A stretch of DNA of 64,000 nucleotides from Leucogyrophana mollusca (GCA_021014945.1 MU266337.1:62001-126000); one strand, 5' to 3'. Counted from the stretch's first letter, positions 1-11,635 are shown. Notes: generated by a model not told the origin, from the sequence alone. Translations and numbers: made by a program.

Positions 1-550
1 GAGGACATTGCTCTCACGTTGGCCTGTATTGCAACCATACCTGCATGATGCATGATGGCACACCTACCTACTGGGTATCGAAAAGAATCAGATAAAACTT
101 CCAAGCTCCAGCTCGGTGGCATTCTCCCTGCTAAGGGTTCCTCTTGGGTTCTTCGCTGTTCCTCAGCGCTGTCAAAAATATCTACAAGACGGCGTTCTCC
201 GACAGCCTCAAGGCCGGGTGCCCTCTCTATTTAAACCTCTGCCTTGCAACGGCAGAACTGCAGAGCATTGCATAGGAAGGTTCGGCGCAAACGGCAGCCC
301 TTCTTGGTGCCACCACCGTTGTTCGACTGTTGTCCTTACAGAAAGGCAGGTTCGGGGGTGGCTGCAGTGCGGATATACCTCGAATATACTACGTCGACTG
401 CGGCGGCCACCAAGAGACCAGTGTTTAGGACAGCCGCTCTGCCAGAGCCAGGTGACGTTGAAGATAGGTTCCTGTGGCGTTGATGGTATGTCCGCACCCA
501 CTCAGTCGGTACCGTCCTAATTTGAACGTTTATGGTGGCGCCCCTTCCAG

Positions 551-678
551 CAGTGGAGCACTTTATGAGTCAGGAGGTCGCCTTCAACGTGCTCAAGGTA
601 GATCCTGCTTCGATGTCATCTTCGAAATCTGTTGGACCTCCTCATCGCGCGTCGTTACCACTATCTAGGACCTACTGA
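551..678 (+). other. Possible last exon of an unidentified gene
   Basis: A GT...AG interval at 486-550 has a GTATGT donor, a CTAAT-like branch site and a TTCCAG acceptor. It is followed by an open frame (GTG at 553) ending in TGA at 676-678. The translation is plausible coding sequence (it contains VEHFMSQEVAFNVLK and ends PLSRTY) but matches no family I recognise. The upstream frame that joins in phase encodes QVTLKIGSCGVD. It could be the 3' end of a gene that starts before the window, or chance. Bases 1-485 otherwise show nothing I can support. Confidence 0.2.
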
Positions 679-800
679 GCCGGACCGCATGCAAGTATGT
701 TTTCATTCTCTGACAAGATCGGGACTTGTAGAGGTTGCCGCTGAGCTATACCAGCGCCAAGTACCGCAAAGTTGTGCGTTAATATCAGCTGATCGAGGGG

Positions 801-808
801 ATATATAA
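801..808 (+). promoter_or_regulatory. TATA box of the fasciclin gene
   Basis: ATATATAA lies about 35-40 nt upstream of the ATG at 843, which implies a very short 5' leader. Confidence 0.5.
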
Positions 809-842
809 AGGAGGGGAGGTAAAGACTGTTCGACACTCCACA

Positions 843-2233
843 ATGCAATTTTCCAGCTTCGCCCTCGCAACATTTTGCGCCTCTATCGTCCATGCACAAT
901 CAACAACAGTGATAGACGACTTTGAGGCGGCACTCATAGGCGATAGCGCATTCGACTTGTTTTTGTCCCTGGTCGAAGGCATTCCTGCCGATCGTGTCTC
1001 CGAGTTTTCCAGTTTGCTGACATCCAACCACACTCTGGCTATCCCCAAGTATTACCTGCTGTTTCTTCATTCTCGTTCGTCGCTCACCACCTTCCTTCCA
1101 GGCATGGTGCGTTCGAGCGCCGGCTGTTTGCGTCTTTATCTTAATCTGATAGGTAAAATGCATCTGCAGCACCCCATGGTAGGGTGTCACAGGTTTTGGG
1201 CGATCCATCAGGCATCATTCCCCTTTTATCATACCACTTTGTAAGGTTACCCGTAAGCCACACCTCAGTTGCCTCATCCGCCAACCACATCATCATCCCC
1301 ACGGCCCTCACCGACTTCTCCACGGTATTTCTTGAGCCCGACCAATCGCAAGTGCTGGTATTGTCAAAGGAGCTCGACGGAACTATACACGTTCTAAACC
1401 AACCGTGTGCACGATTTCCCCGTGGTTTTTTCAGCTCGCTGATGATATCCTTATAGAACAGACGTAGTTTTGACACCTCAAGATGATATGGTTATACTAG
1501 ACGACACTTATACCTGGTCGACCACAAGTGATATGTTAGTGGTTCCTACAACGTTCTCGAAGACAATGCCCAGCAGCAACATCTCCACGTTTACGGAGAT
1601 CGCGTCCGCCGTCGGCATTGTCGATGCGTTGGAAACACTAAGTGGCCTGACGCTCTTTGTTCCCCAAGGTGAGCAATCAGGTCGCTGTTACAATCTCGCT
1701 GCCGACTTTCATCATGGCTAGACGAAGCATTTTCTTCGGTCGAGTCGACATTAAGACATCTCAACAGCCTTGAGCTAGCTTCAGTTCTGAGTGGTCATGT
1801 AAGTGCCCGTTTTAGAGCAAATCTAAATCCTTCACTTACGCATACACTTATCCTCCCGCAGGTCGTCAACAGCACGCTGTACTCGCCCCAGCTTACGGCT
1901 GGGGTAACACAAGCAAATTTTGCCGGACAGATGCTGTCGACCGATGGCATTACCGTGTCCTTGGAGGGCGGTAACACAGCCAACATCTTGACCTCCGATG
2001 TCTTGCTCCAAAATGGAGTGGTCCACATAATCGACAACGTTCTTCTACCTGACATCGTGAAGAGTGCACCGGTCAGTTCGCTTTCCGTCGGTCCGTGGGT
2101 GGTAGCCTCCCTTGCTCTTGCCATGGGTGGGATTCTCGCAGTTGTAATTGCATGCTGTCGAGTAAGAGGAGCCCGAAGTATGTCTCCTAGTGGCTGGAAG
2201 TTTGAATCTACGTCATACATACGGCTGACATAA
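843..2233 (+). CDS. Fasciclin (FAS1) domain membrane protein, possibly damaged
   Basis: Family knowledge: FAS1 proteins are secreted or surface adhesion proteins. What is seen: a signal peptide at the start (MQFSSFALATFCASIVHA), two FAS1-like regions, and a C-terminal hydrophobic helix (about 2092-2160) followed by a basic tail, so a type I membrane protein. The second FAS1 region is clean once spliced. It runs through IASAVGIVDALETLSGLTLF, then an exon starting DEAFSSVES, then GVVHIIDNVLLPD, the usual FAS1 end. The first region is awkward. After the intron with acceptor near 1100, the exon encoding HGAFERRLFASLS hits TAA at 1142-1144, and rejoining the next good exon (VLGDPSGIIPLLSYHF) would need an intron of only about 30 nt. 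Either my splice model is wrong here or the gene carries a nonsense change. The stop is TAA at 2231-2233. Confidence 0.75.
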
Positions 2234-2315
2234 CACGTTCATTGTCCTCCCCTCGGTGCATTCTTTGTCCCCCGAAGAAGAGAGTTGCCGGTTGCTTGAG
2301 TAAGTCGGGCGGATA

Positions 2316-2843
2316 TTAAACAATGCCACTTATCATTGGTTCTCCGGATGTGCTCCGCTCTGGGGTAAATAGCTTGGAGTAGTCAATCCGCAGGACTGAA
2401 CTATGGAAAGGCACGGAATTGTAGAGGGAAAGATTAGTAAGATGTTCGGCGTGAGGCCTGAAGCCGCAGGTCCACTTCTCGTTGATGTCGGTTCCGGTGC
2501 AAAAGTGATCCACAGTGACGGACATACCGCCGACAAGAACGGGATACATAGCAGCGTTCCTGCAGCCCCGTTGCTTCAAATCATCAGTAAGACCATTAGG
2601 TTAGAATCACCATGAGGGAAGGAGGCCGTTCCATTCCGCCGGCGCTTGGATATTTGCATAATCGACCAAGTGAGCTATGCCTTGGATATCGCAGGGCGGC
2701 CCGACATGCGACTCACGACGGCGCTGAAACTAAGATGGGGCAAGGCATCATGAAAAGATATCACTGTTGGCACTCACCAGAAATGTCACGCGCCGACTAC
2801 AACCAAACGAAGCCGCCCAAAAGGTGTTGCCGTCGTCTGTAAC
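2316..2843 (-). other. Minus-strand coding-like fragments, unidentified
   Basis: Two stretches read as good exons on the minus strand. About 2843-2778 encodes VTDDGNTFWAASFGCSRR and ends at a GTGAGT donor. About 2723-2611 is preceded by CAG and encodes RESHVGPPCDIQGIAHLVDY onward, ending at a GTGATT donor. A further open frame continues to about 2316. I recognise no family and find no convincing start. This may be a small real gene or a relic. The remainder of 2234-3214 holds nothing else I can name, apart from an AT-rich TATTTAAG at about 3085 that could serve the next gene. Confidence 0.25.
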
Positions 2844-3214
2844 GCTTTGTATCCTTGAAAAGGCTGTGTTTGGAAGGAGACAATGGGCGCATCACATGGA
2901 GGCCCAAGCATCATGTTGCCACATATTTACGTGGTTCAATATTGTTTCACTGAAAGCTGCCCCCTCTGAGTAACAGCCACAAGCGGGCTGTATATGTCCA
3001 CCGGGGGTCGTCTTGTGATTGTCCACTCGCGGTCATCCACCCATCCACCCCGCCCGCATGGCTTTCGAAACCACCAGCTTAGCATATTTAAGAAGGACGA
3101 CACCGACTGCGGGACTTGACTCAATCAACGCAGCATTTTCTGACTAGAAATCGTTCGTTCAGCCGTTTTCTTCCTAGCGCCGGATTACTGACCTCCGGTG
3201 TAGTTCTTCCCGAC

Positions 3215-3655
3215 ATGTCGCAACCCGGGCCTCATTACCAAATCGAAATCGTTCAATTTTGGCGAGGCGAAGATGCCAATGGCAGACCGAACCCTCTTGA
3301 CTGGGTGATTCACATTCGAACGTCGCCACAAAAAGGCAATACTTTCATGATCGTCGGCGACACCGACTCCTTCGACCTCGCCTATGTTCGAGACACCCCT
3401 TACGACCCCGACTTGTGGAGAGGATCTTTCGTCGTTGGCACCGTGTCCGCAGACCTATTGCAGCACATGGAGGTAACACTCGCTCGGGTCCCAGTCGTAC
3501 GGCACAGCCAAGAATGGAACTGCCAGACGTGGGTTTGGGAGGGGATACGGAGGTTGCGGAGAAAGGGGTTCAACATCGATGTCCACGTCAACGAGTTCTC
3601 CCTACAGACCGCTATGGTTTGTCTTTTGGAGGCATGGGAGATGGGAGAGATATAG
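3215..3655 (+). CDS. Hypothetical protein, 146 aa, single exon
   Basis: An uninterrupted frame starts at MSQPGPHYQIEIVQFW and ends with TAG at 3653-3655. An in-frame upstream start at 3116 gives 33 more residues, but the later ATG fits the likely mature protein better. The protein has an N-terminal beta-rich segment (IEIVQFW, WVIHIR, FMIVGDTDSF), a central DPDLWRGSFVVGTV, and a Trp-rich QEWNCQTWVWEGIRRL helix near the C-terminus. This resembles short uncharacterised proteins that are common in agaricomycetes. I assign no function. No signal peptide or membrane segment is visible. Confidence 0.6.
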   Translation: MSQPGPHYQIEIVQFWRGEDANGRPNPLDWVIHIRTSPQKGNTFMIVGDTDSFDLAYVRDTPYDPDLWRGSFVVGTVSADLLQHMEVTLARVPVVRHSQEWNCQTWVWEGIRRLRRKGFNIDVHVNEFSLQTAMVCLLEAWEMGEI

Positions 3656-4128
3656 AAAAGAATATCTCTTGACGACGTTCGTCTACGGATGGAGACAGAA
3701 ACCAAAACATGTTTTATAGAATCCACGCTGGACGTGTATGGAGACACGCGTATGTACTGAAAAGCACCCATGTTTAGACTATGACTTTACTGCAAAAAGT
3801 AGCTAGCCCCTACCATAATCCAATTTCTCGTTTTGTACGCGCTCTGGCATCATTGTATGCACTGCCGCAAAGGGGAGCTTTTGGGCGCCACCATTCTCAT
3901 GCCATGCTCAGCCAAGCGATGAGAATCCAGGAGCGGCAAGAAGGCGGTCTGAGCGCTCCGATGAGGCTGGCTATTCCTGTTGCGGGATTCGCAGAAGGCG
4001 ACCCAGCTTATTTCCGAAAAGAGGCTGATTATAGATGATTCTTAAATTATCTGATAACAAGTCTTATTTATCAGCGAATACAGGATTCGACATAAGTGGT
4101 GAACTCACATCGAGGGTCCGAACATAGC
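3656..4128. other. Intergenic, no supported gene
   Basis: The region lies between a plus-strand gene end and a minus-strand gene end, so it is 3' flank for both. The only open frame (3781-4038) has no recognisable features. Confidence 0.5.
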
Positions 4129-5107
4129 TCACGTACGACCAATTACAACCCTTTTCTTGCCCCATGGATCGGTCCAGCTCTCGGTCGTTCGCAGGCCGCC
4201 CCTCTTGCGCAAGATGCTCTCAACAGCTTCTGCTTGACCTTGCCCAACTTCCAAAGCTACGATCGCGCCATCACGTAAGATGCCCTGTTGGCCAATAAGT
4301 TGTGCGATACGCTCATAGAAGGACAGGCCGTTGTGCTCCTTGGCGCCAGGCGGGTCACCCAGGAGAGCTATAGGATCCTCGTAGTCCTTGACAGATGGCG
4401 GGAGTTCATCGTATTCATGCTGGGGTATGTAAGGAGGATTTGATGTGACCACGTCAAAGGGCGGATCCAATTCCTTCAGAAGACCTGGATCGTAGATGTC
4501 ACCAAGAACCGGTATAAAAGTATTCCTTGGGTTATCGAAGGCATGATCAGAGGCTGGGATATTGCATCGAGCGGCGTTGTCGGTCGCCAGCCGAATAGCA
4601 TCTGGCGATATGTCCACACCAAACGCACGAGTACTGCCAGGTGGCCATAAGTGACATAAGAGTAGAGGGATACACCCTGAGCCGGTGCAAAGATCCAAAA
4701 CGGAGATAGGTCGATTTGCCATTGGTGAGATCGTGCTGGCGAGACGCAGTGCCCAATCCTCGGTTTCAGGTCGAGGAATTAGCGTGGGGGGACGGCTCAG
4801 AAGGTCTAAGGAACCGAATGGTGTCGTTCCTGGGCACACACGTCCGGTCAAGGGTGTTCATTAGTTAAACTTGAGACGCACCCAAGATATATTGCAAGGG
4901 TTCTCCTTGCAGTCTGCGCTCCAACATCGTGGGTAGGTCAGTGGGAGAAGCGGAAGCGGCATGCGCTTGTTTCATCCATTTCAGCTCCAGCTTCGCACTT
5001 TCTCGTCCGAGAACGAGGGCTAGCCTAGCGAAAAGCTGTCTCACAGGCTCAGGACGCATGGGAGATTGGAGGCTGTCACCACACAACAACCGCAGTTTCC
5101 CTGTCAA
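4129..5107 (-). CDS. MTQ1: HemK/PrmC-type protein N5-glutamine methyltransferase
   Basis: Enzymes of this family methylate the Gln of the GGQ motif in class I release factors using SAM. The eukaryotic MTQ1 form acts on mitochondrial release factors. Two exons are visible. The first encodes an N-terminal helical domain ending LQYILG. An intron of about 50 nt (near 4829-4877) follows, and the second exon continues TTPFGSLDLL, matching the family's YILG-x-PF junction. The SAM-binding motif is LDLCTGSGCIPLLL and the diagnostic catalytic motif is SNPPYIP. The protein is about 312 aa, normal for the family, and ends KKRVVIG-RT. It shares a bidirectional promoter of about 0.5 kb with the ERT1 gene. 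Confidence 0.92.
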
Positions 5108-5615
5108 AAGCGAACCCAGCTAAAATTCTTCGTGAAGATGGGTGTTGCCTTAGGTAAATTGGCGGGTCTATCTTGACATAACAGCTCTTGCTCGGAGGAG
5201 GCGTCTTGGGTGCGTTTGTTGGCAGTGCAGATCGTATGACAAGTAGAATAATTGCTGTTGGTGGAAAATTAACCCTGAAAGATCAGGCTGGAAAAGGATA
5301 TTGGACCAGGTGTTTCCTCGGGTATTCGGTCTTTGCATGTGGGACAGCCGCCGTGCCGACATGCCGGCGCCTATCTATCCTCCGGGCCAGCGCCGTTACG
5401 GGCCGCTAATTGAATATTTCTCCCTTTTATGTCTTTTGAGAGCCATTATTTGGGTAGGTTTAATGATGTAAAAAAGGATCAGCTGCTCATCGGTTTGCGG
5501 CCGATGTCCTTTCCCTCTCGTCTACTGGTGTCTGTCGTCTCTTGACTCTCTCCTTCCCCTTCACGCTGCATCCATTGGCAGCCCATAAATTCCAAGTATT
5601 TGATTATATGCCCTC
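5108..5615. promoter_or_regulatory. Bidirectional promoter, MTQ1/ERT1
   Basis: 508 bp between divergent starts. The ERT1 side carries a pyrimidine-rich tract (about 5510-5575), common just upstream of fungal transcription starts. No clear TATA box and no other gene. Confidence 0.4.
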
Positions 5616-7768
5616 ATGACATTGGCTATGAGCACTTCTCCACTGAGTGGTCCGCACTCTGATATATCCGGGCTCGCGGACTCCTCGACCCCACCGTCAA
5701 ATGTCCCTCCTGCTTCTAACACATACGTGGATCCAAACCAGATAACCCAGGAACCACCGCAGGCAGGTCCGTCTTCAGCTTCTCAAGGCAGGAGGAAAGT
5801 ACCCACCAATGGAAAGCGGAGACGTGCTACCACTCCCGAGGAGAGCGGGGACTCGTCTTCACAACAACAACGCAAGAACCGCGATGGTCCAAAGAAAAAG
5901 AAGGCCAATCGTGCTTGTGCGCATTGCCAGAAAGCACACCTGACTTGCGACGATTGTAAGTTACACACTGCCGATCCTTTGATCCGCCTCTAAGCTCACT
6001 CAACCGTAGCCCGGCCCTGTCAACGATGTATAAAGCGTGGCATTGCTAATAGCTGTACGGAGGGTCACAGGAAGAAGGCTAAATATTTATTGGACGATGA
6101 CGAGCTCGGTATGCCTTTCCGCTATCTCCTCGACCTCCCATTAATGATCACGTGCGCAAAAAGAGAGATTGAAAAGCCAAGCCGGCCCTGAGAAGAGTTC
6201 AGAACCAATACAAGCGCCGCCCCTGCCAACGTGTAAGCTTGTAGCAGCTTCGACTTGTACCTCAGATGCTCACCCACTATTCCAACGCAGCTGAACCCTT
6301 CCAAGCCAACGATCCTCTCTTCAACGTGACCTTTGACCCGAACTTCACCTTTGGGTCAGAAGCAGCGAACTTGGAATACTCCATTCTCTCGGCCATTCTA
6401 GGCAATCCCAGTCCTCCAGACTCGGGAACTGCGCCGTCCCCTCCACAACCTCACTACACCCAAAATGTTACCAGTTCCGCGTGGTCGCCTGAGCCACTAC
6501 CGTCTCAGTACGGCCAGAATTCAGCGGCCGGCGAGTTTGGTCCGCCATTTGGCGAACAAACGCAGCTAGCAATACAGCCGTCGGAGACCACGCTACCCTC
6601 ACGCACCTCGCCCACCTACATGTCTAGCTATTCTCCAACACAGGTCCAGCCACTACAGGACTCCTTACCAGAGCTACAATATCCCGCTAATTACCGCGAA
6701 GGTCAACAACAGTCAACCGCGTCTCACCCACTGCAGCCCCGTTATCCCCGCAGTGCCATAAACCCAGGTTTCACTCGGGCTCAATCAAAAGAGGCTGGCC
6801 CTCACTCCCTTGTATCTTCCTCGTCATCGCGCCCATCACCTACACCATCAAGTTCTGTGCATCCCAACCCCGGCGACCTGCCCTCTGTCAGTCGCGTAAT
6901 CCATCGTTGTCCGTGTCCCGTTTGACTTTCTGTTGACAGACCCTCAATGTGACGGCACCGTATGATTACACGGAAGGCTATCATTTTTTGATGAAACATC
7001 TCCCGACTCGGTGCGTATATTAGCTGCGTAGACGGCGAGTGAGTGGCCTATGGGGTCGAACTCTAATTACGTTTTGGGCTTCTCCTTGCTGTCTTTCTTT
7101 TGGGGATGACAGTTTTGAGAAAAACGACATCCTGCGCATCGTCCGTGCGCTTGCCATCTTCCGGCCGTCACTCATTGCGCTGCAAATGCCAATGACAGAC
7201 GAGGATGAAGTGTTTGTGGAGAGATGTTTCCAGAGGTCTTTACTGGTGCGTGCATACCACTGAATGCAGACTGGACTCGGGGTTAAAGAAACCATGCATT
7301 AGGAACTCGAGAAGCTCATATCCTACAGCGGCACTCCGACTGTTGTCTGGAGAAGAACTGGAGAGATCTGTCTCGTCGCGCCTGAGTTTTGTATGCTGAC
7401 GGAATGGCCCTTGGAGGAACTGGTCGGACGGCGAAAATACATCTACGAGGCAAGTCAGGTGTGAGTATATCACAGCGTTCTTTCTCTTTGACCCCACATT
7501 TCCCAGCTATTCGAGAACCAATCAGTTGTTGAATACTGGGAGAACTTTGCCTCGCATGCTTTCGAAAACACGACGAAATCGGTATATTCTCACTGTGTTC
7601 TGCTCAAGCCCTCTGGTGCCCCTATGCCCGCGACGTTTTGCTTTTCAATACGAAGGGATATCTTCGACCTCCCTAGCATCGTTATTGGCAAGTTGTCCGA
7701 AATCCCCGATGTCTCCGCCGCTGACGAGAATTCTTCACTGTCCAGGTCAATGGTTACCCCTTTTATGA
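5616..7768 (+). CDS. ERT1: ERT1-type Zn2Cys6/PAS transcriptional regulator of gluconeogenesis
   Basis: Homologues (ERT1/RDS2/AcuK type) activate gluconeogenic genes on non-fermentable carbon. The N-terminus is disordered with a basic KKKK stretch. It is followed by the Zn2Cys6 cluster, [13 protein letters not shown], an intron at about 5957, then PCQRC and [18 protein letters not shown]. This linker after the zinc cluster is diagnostic of ERT1. A long Pro/Ser/Gln-rich middle is followed by the conserved [17 protein letters not shown]. The C-terminal PAS region includes [35 protein letters not shown] and [14 protein letters not shown]. The last intron (7688-7745) begins with GC, and only its removal gives the conserved C-terminus IVIGQWLPLL-stop. 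Start chosen at MTLAMS, the first ATG of the frame. Confidence 0.93.
7688..7745 (+). other. GC-AG intron, last intron of ERT1
   Basis: The donor is G|GCAAGT, the best form of a GC donor, and the acceptor is GTCCAG. Splicing restores ...IVIG-QWLPLL-stop. Reading through gives an unrelated tail. Confidence 0.8.
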
Positions 7769-8661
7769 TCATCATCCGTTATTTATCGCTGACCCTTTTA
7801 CATGGATGTGGTTCTGTACTTTATGAGTCGATTATCTGGCATTGGATATTCTTTTTTCGCATGCATGCAGTTGGACACTGCAACTTCAAACAATACATGG
7901 ATTCACATCGATGTCTTTGAAGGCTGGCCCCTATGCCATCCATGCATCGCGTTGTACTTTACCACAGGTTTGACATAGACTAATACCCTAGAGGCCCGCT
8001 ATAAGGTTTCCGGCCACACCTACTATAGAGCCCCTCGGGGCAGCCACGATCTCGAGGCAAAGGGATATGCACGCATGTAAAAAGTCCTAAAACAACCCAA
8101 CAAGAAGCATAGAAGCATCCACGATGCAATCAGGCAGTTCTCGTGTTCTCGCGGACGTCACCGATCGAAATTTCACGAGCAACTACTGCAGGAACTTGAG
8201 CCCTGTGTCCAGGGTACTTGTCCACTGCTATGTGGTCGGCTGGGTAGTCGTTCCACCCTTACCCTCCAGGAGACCTCCCGAGGAAAAACCATGGAGACTG
8301 AGAGCATTCGGAAGACATCAAAACGAATATAATTGAACTGGATCCAAGTCGGAGCACCATGGATACCATTCCTAACCCCTTTCATGTTGTCAAATCGTCT
8401 GCGCATTATGAGCGCACCGAGGTCAGGAAGCTTACGAGAGAAAAAGCAAACATGGCAGCAAAAAATGACAGTAAAAATAACACTGTTGAAACTTATCTCA
8501 GTCTACGTTCAGCCAGCCTTTAGCTTTTCGAATTTTCGTCAATCATGACCACGAAGTGTTTGTTGTCCTCTAGAATGGGCCCGGAGTGAAGAAATGATGA
8601 ATGACGGAAAGTAATCTCTTTGGTTGAGATCGAGCTAAAACATTAATCAAGATTAAAACGT
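7769..8661. other. Intergenic, no supported gene
   Basis: About 0.9 kb downstream of ERT1. Short frames on both strands (for example 8124-8336 plus and 8173-8406 minus) lack motifs, and nothing convincing was seen. Confidence 0.4.
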
Positions 8662-9114
8662 CTATTCCCATGTAGTTTGGGAGTTGACGGTGATATGGAG
8701 GGCATCCGCGACGAACTCAGGTAGAGCAATAGTCTCGCAACAATATGGGATGTAAAACCTGAACCTGGTCATCAGCGCACTTTTAACCGTAAGTCCGAAG
8801 AGGCTAAGAACGTACACAAGAAAGGATACAACAACAACGTCATGCGCTCGGCCGTCCTGATTAATCCCAGGTGGTAAGTACACGGTCAGCATCTGTCCAA
8901 GCACTGGGGGCCTCAAGTAGCGATCGAGAGAGACGATCGCCGGCCAAGCTCGAACGCCCCTGCGAATCCACCGTGGTAGCTTTACTGAATTCAATCTAGG
9001 GATGGAACCTCGAGTGGAAAATCGTGAGGGCGGCGCAGCCTGAGCTGGCCACTGCGTTGGCGGGGTCAGAGCTTGTGTGATTTCGGTGGGAATCGCGTGG
9101 TCTTTTGACAGGGA
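8662..9114 (-). CDS. Uncertain minus-strand frame, about 150 codons, unidentified
   Basis: An uninterrupted minus-strand frame of about 150 codons runs from just after TGA (9115-9117) to a stop at 8662. It has no ATG near its 5' end, so any real gene would need an upstream exon. The translation includes TPPTQWPAQAAPPSR, LPRWIRRGVRAWP and a hydrophobic stretch DVVVVSFLVYVLSLFGL. Internal GT...AG pairs could shorten it. No family is recognised. It may be a relic or chance. Confidence 0.25.
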   Translation of the reverse strand, partial: SLSKDHAIPTEITQALTPPTQWPAQAAPPSRFSTRGSIPRLNSVKLPRWIRRGVRAWPAIVSLDRYLRPPVLGQMLTVYLPPGINQDGRAHDVVVVSFLVYVLSLFGLTVKSALMTRFRFYIPYCCETIALPEFVADALHITVNSQTTWE

Positions 9115-9430
9115 TCAATATCCTGACTTCTCGGTGGTATTTTGCTTATGAACAATGTTTCAGGCCTGCGACTGTGAAGTCGACCTTAAAGGACGTTGAG
9201 GTGCTCTAATGGGTCACTATCTATTCATATTTCTTTTAATACCACCAAGGTTTGCACAGGCGTACTCGTAACAAGGTTTGGACTATTCGGATCCCGGACT
9301 CAAGCCCTAGTAGTGCTTCCGCCGCCGGCCCAAGGGTCCTTTATCCCTGACCTGGTCAGGTCACTGGGTTACCTCCCCAACGCTCACCTAGATTCCAGTT
9401 CACGACTTTTTCTTCTGCATATCTTCTGAT
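9115..9430. promoter_or_regulatory. Upstream region of the P450 gene
   Basis: 316 bp with no supported gene. No clear TATA box, and nothing else distinctive. Confidence 0.3.
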
Positions 9431-11635
9431 ATGTTCAACACACTCTTTGCTGTGTTTTGCGGTGCTGTCGCCGCTTCCTTGTATCTATCGGCTACATGGA
9501 GGTCGAAACCGACAGCATCTGCATTACCCTTTCCGCCTGGACCGAGACCAGTTCCCATCCTCGGTAACATACTGCACATCGACACGTCTGAACCATGGTT
9601 GACATACGCCCAATGGAAGAAGAAATACGGTCTGTCTATCCAATTATTCTGTATCTGGGTCTCGCTTACTTTGTAGCAGGTGACATCGTATATTCGCGAC
9701 TGCTCGGCCAGAATTTCGTGATAATCAACTCGGAAAAGGTTGCGAAAGCTCTGATGGATCAGCGCTCTGCCACGTATTCTGAACGACCAGTAATTGCAAC
9801 AAATAAATTGTCCGAGCGGTGCTATGTCTTGCCGACTCCGTGGAGCTGACGGTTATCATAGGTTCGGGGTCGACTTCAGTACTGTCGCGCTGCCCTATGG
9901 CGACGAGTGGAGACTACACCGCAAGCTGTTCCACAATGCCCTACACGCGGAGGCTGCGACCCGCTACCAAGACCTTTATTTGCAGCAGGCTCGCATACTT
10001 TTACTTAACATATTTCAAGTACCTACGCAATATGTTGCTCATATACAAGGGTGGGTCATGTTTGATTCGATGTACTGTACGACCTAATTATGGTCACTTG
10101 AAAAGCTTCACCGCGTCCATCATAATGGGCCTTACATATGGCTATGATACGGCCCCTCGGGACGACCCTATCGTCAGGTCTGCGGAAGAGCTCGTAGCCT
10201 TACTTGCGGAGGCGCTCTCACCCGAGCGAGCGGCCCTATTCACAGCACTTCCCTTCCGTGAGTAACGCGCCGCATGTGCCTTCGGCGAGAGCTAAATATC
10301 AACGCCAGTTGAGCGCCTTCCTCCTTGGTTTCCCGGTGCGGGTTTCAAGCGGAAAGCTCTTCATGCACGCAAACTGCTAAACCAGGTCAAGAATGTCCCA
10401 TTCGATTTCGCTAAGCGCAAACATGTGCGTCTCCTCGCTCAAAATGTTGTAGGTTACAGGCTATCTCACTGGAAATATAGGCGGAAGGCGCAGTTGCTCC
10501 GTCCATGGTATCCGATCTTCTGCGTCAAATTGACGGACAGGAAGACATGAGCCGACAAGAAAAGGCTATCAGTGACACAGCTGCTACCGTGTTCCTCGGT
10601 GAGGCGCTATATACATTGTCAGTCTTGATATCAGGCATAGCTCACGTCTTATTTCCTAGCGGGTTTTGAAACGGTCAGTTGTCCCGGGCATTAATCAAGA
10701 GATGACGACTGAGTAAAACTTTTCGACCGAAGAGTTCGTCCACACTGCACTCCTTCATCCTCGCCATGTTACTCTACCCCGAAGTCCAAGCGCGTGCCCA
10801 AGCGGAGATCGATGCCGTTGTAGACAGCGCAAGCCTTCCTAACTTTGGCGACCGACCCTCTTTGCCATACGTCGACGCAGTACTCCGCGAAGCTTTGAGA
10901 TGGCACCCTACAGTACCTCTGGGTGAGCACTTACCGACATGGATATCTTGTGACCCACTAAATCATGTCTGCGCGTCATCAGGCATACCACACGCGACTT
11001 CAAGCGATGACGTGTACGAGGGACACTTCATTCCAAAAGGTTATTTCGTGATTTGCCTCGCCATCCGCTTACTCATTATCCTGGTACGCAGGCTCCTTGG
11101 TGATTGCTAACGTCTGGTATGCAACCACATCGCCTCTCGTTTTCTCTGCGAGAACTTATCACTCGTGACTTGTACTTTCTCAGGGCTATGGGTCGGGACG
11201 AGGGTAGATACACAGATGTTGATGACTTCGTCCCGGAGCGGCACTTTACCCCTGACGGACGTCTCGTACCTGAACCCATCTCTAGCAATCCGATATTTGG
11301 CTACGGTCGAAGGATATGTAAGACGTCCGCTGACTTTTGTTCCATTATTCACCGTCTTGCAGGTCCCGGGAGGTTCGCATCCGAAGGTCTATTGTGGGCA
11401 GCGATGGTATCAATACTCGCTACTTTTCGTATCTCGAAGGCAATTGACTCGGAAGGACGTGAGATCGATATAGATGCAAAGTTTACGACTGGGATCGCCG
11501 TGTACGTACACTTCTTCACTGCACCCCTTTTTCTCGATTGAACTACGTTCTTGCAGTCAACCGGTGCCATTCCCTTGTACCTTTACTTGTCGGTCGAAAG
11601 CGAGGGCGGCCCTTGTTGGTATCGACGACTCATAG
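9431..11635 (+). CDS. Cytochrome P450 monooxygenase (CYP64-like)
   Basis: A membrane-anchored haem monooxygenase whose substrate is unknown. The N-terminal anchor (about residues 1-22) is followed by the proline hinge FPPGPRPVPILGN. The I-helix motif AGFET is assembled across an intron. The K-helix ExxR is EALR, the PERF region is DFVPERHF, and the haem loop FGYGRRICPGR is split by an intron just before PGR. The Cys ligand is present. All expected motifs are intact across about ten small introns. The last exon, after the acceptor near 11556, encodes QPVPFPCTFTCRSKARAAL and stops at 11633-11635. The overall pattern fits the large agaricomycete families often labelled O-methylsterigmatocystin oxidoreductase-like. 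No partner biosynthetic genes lie beside it. Confidence 0.92.
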
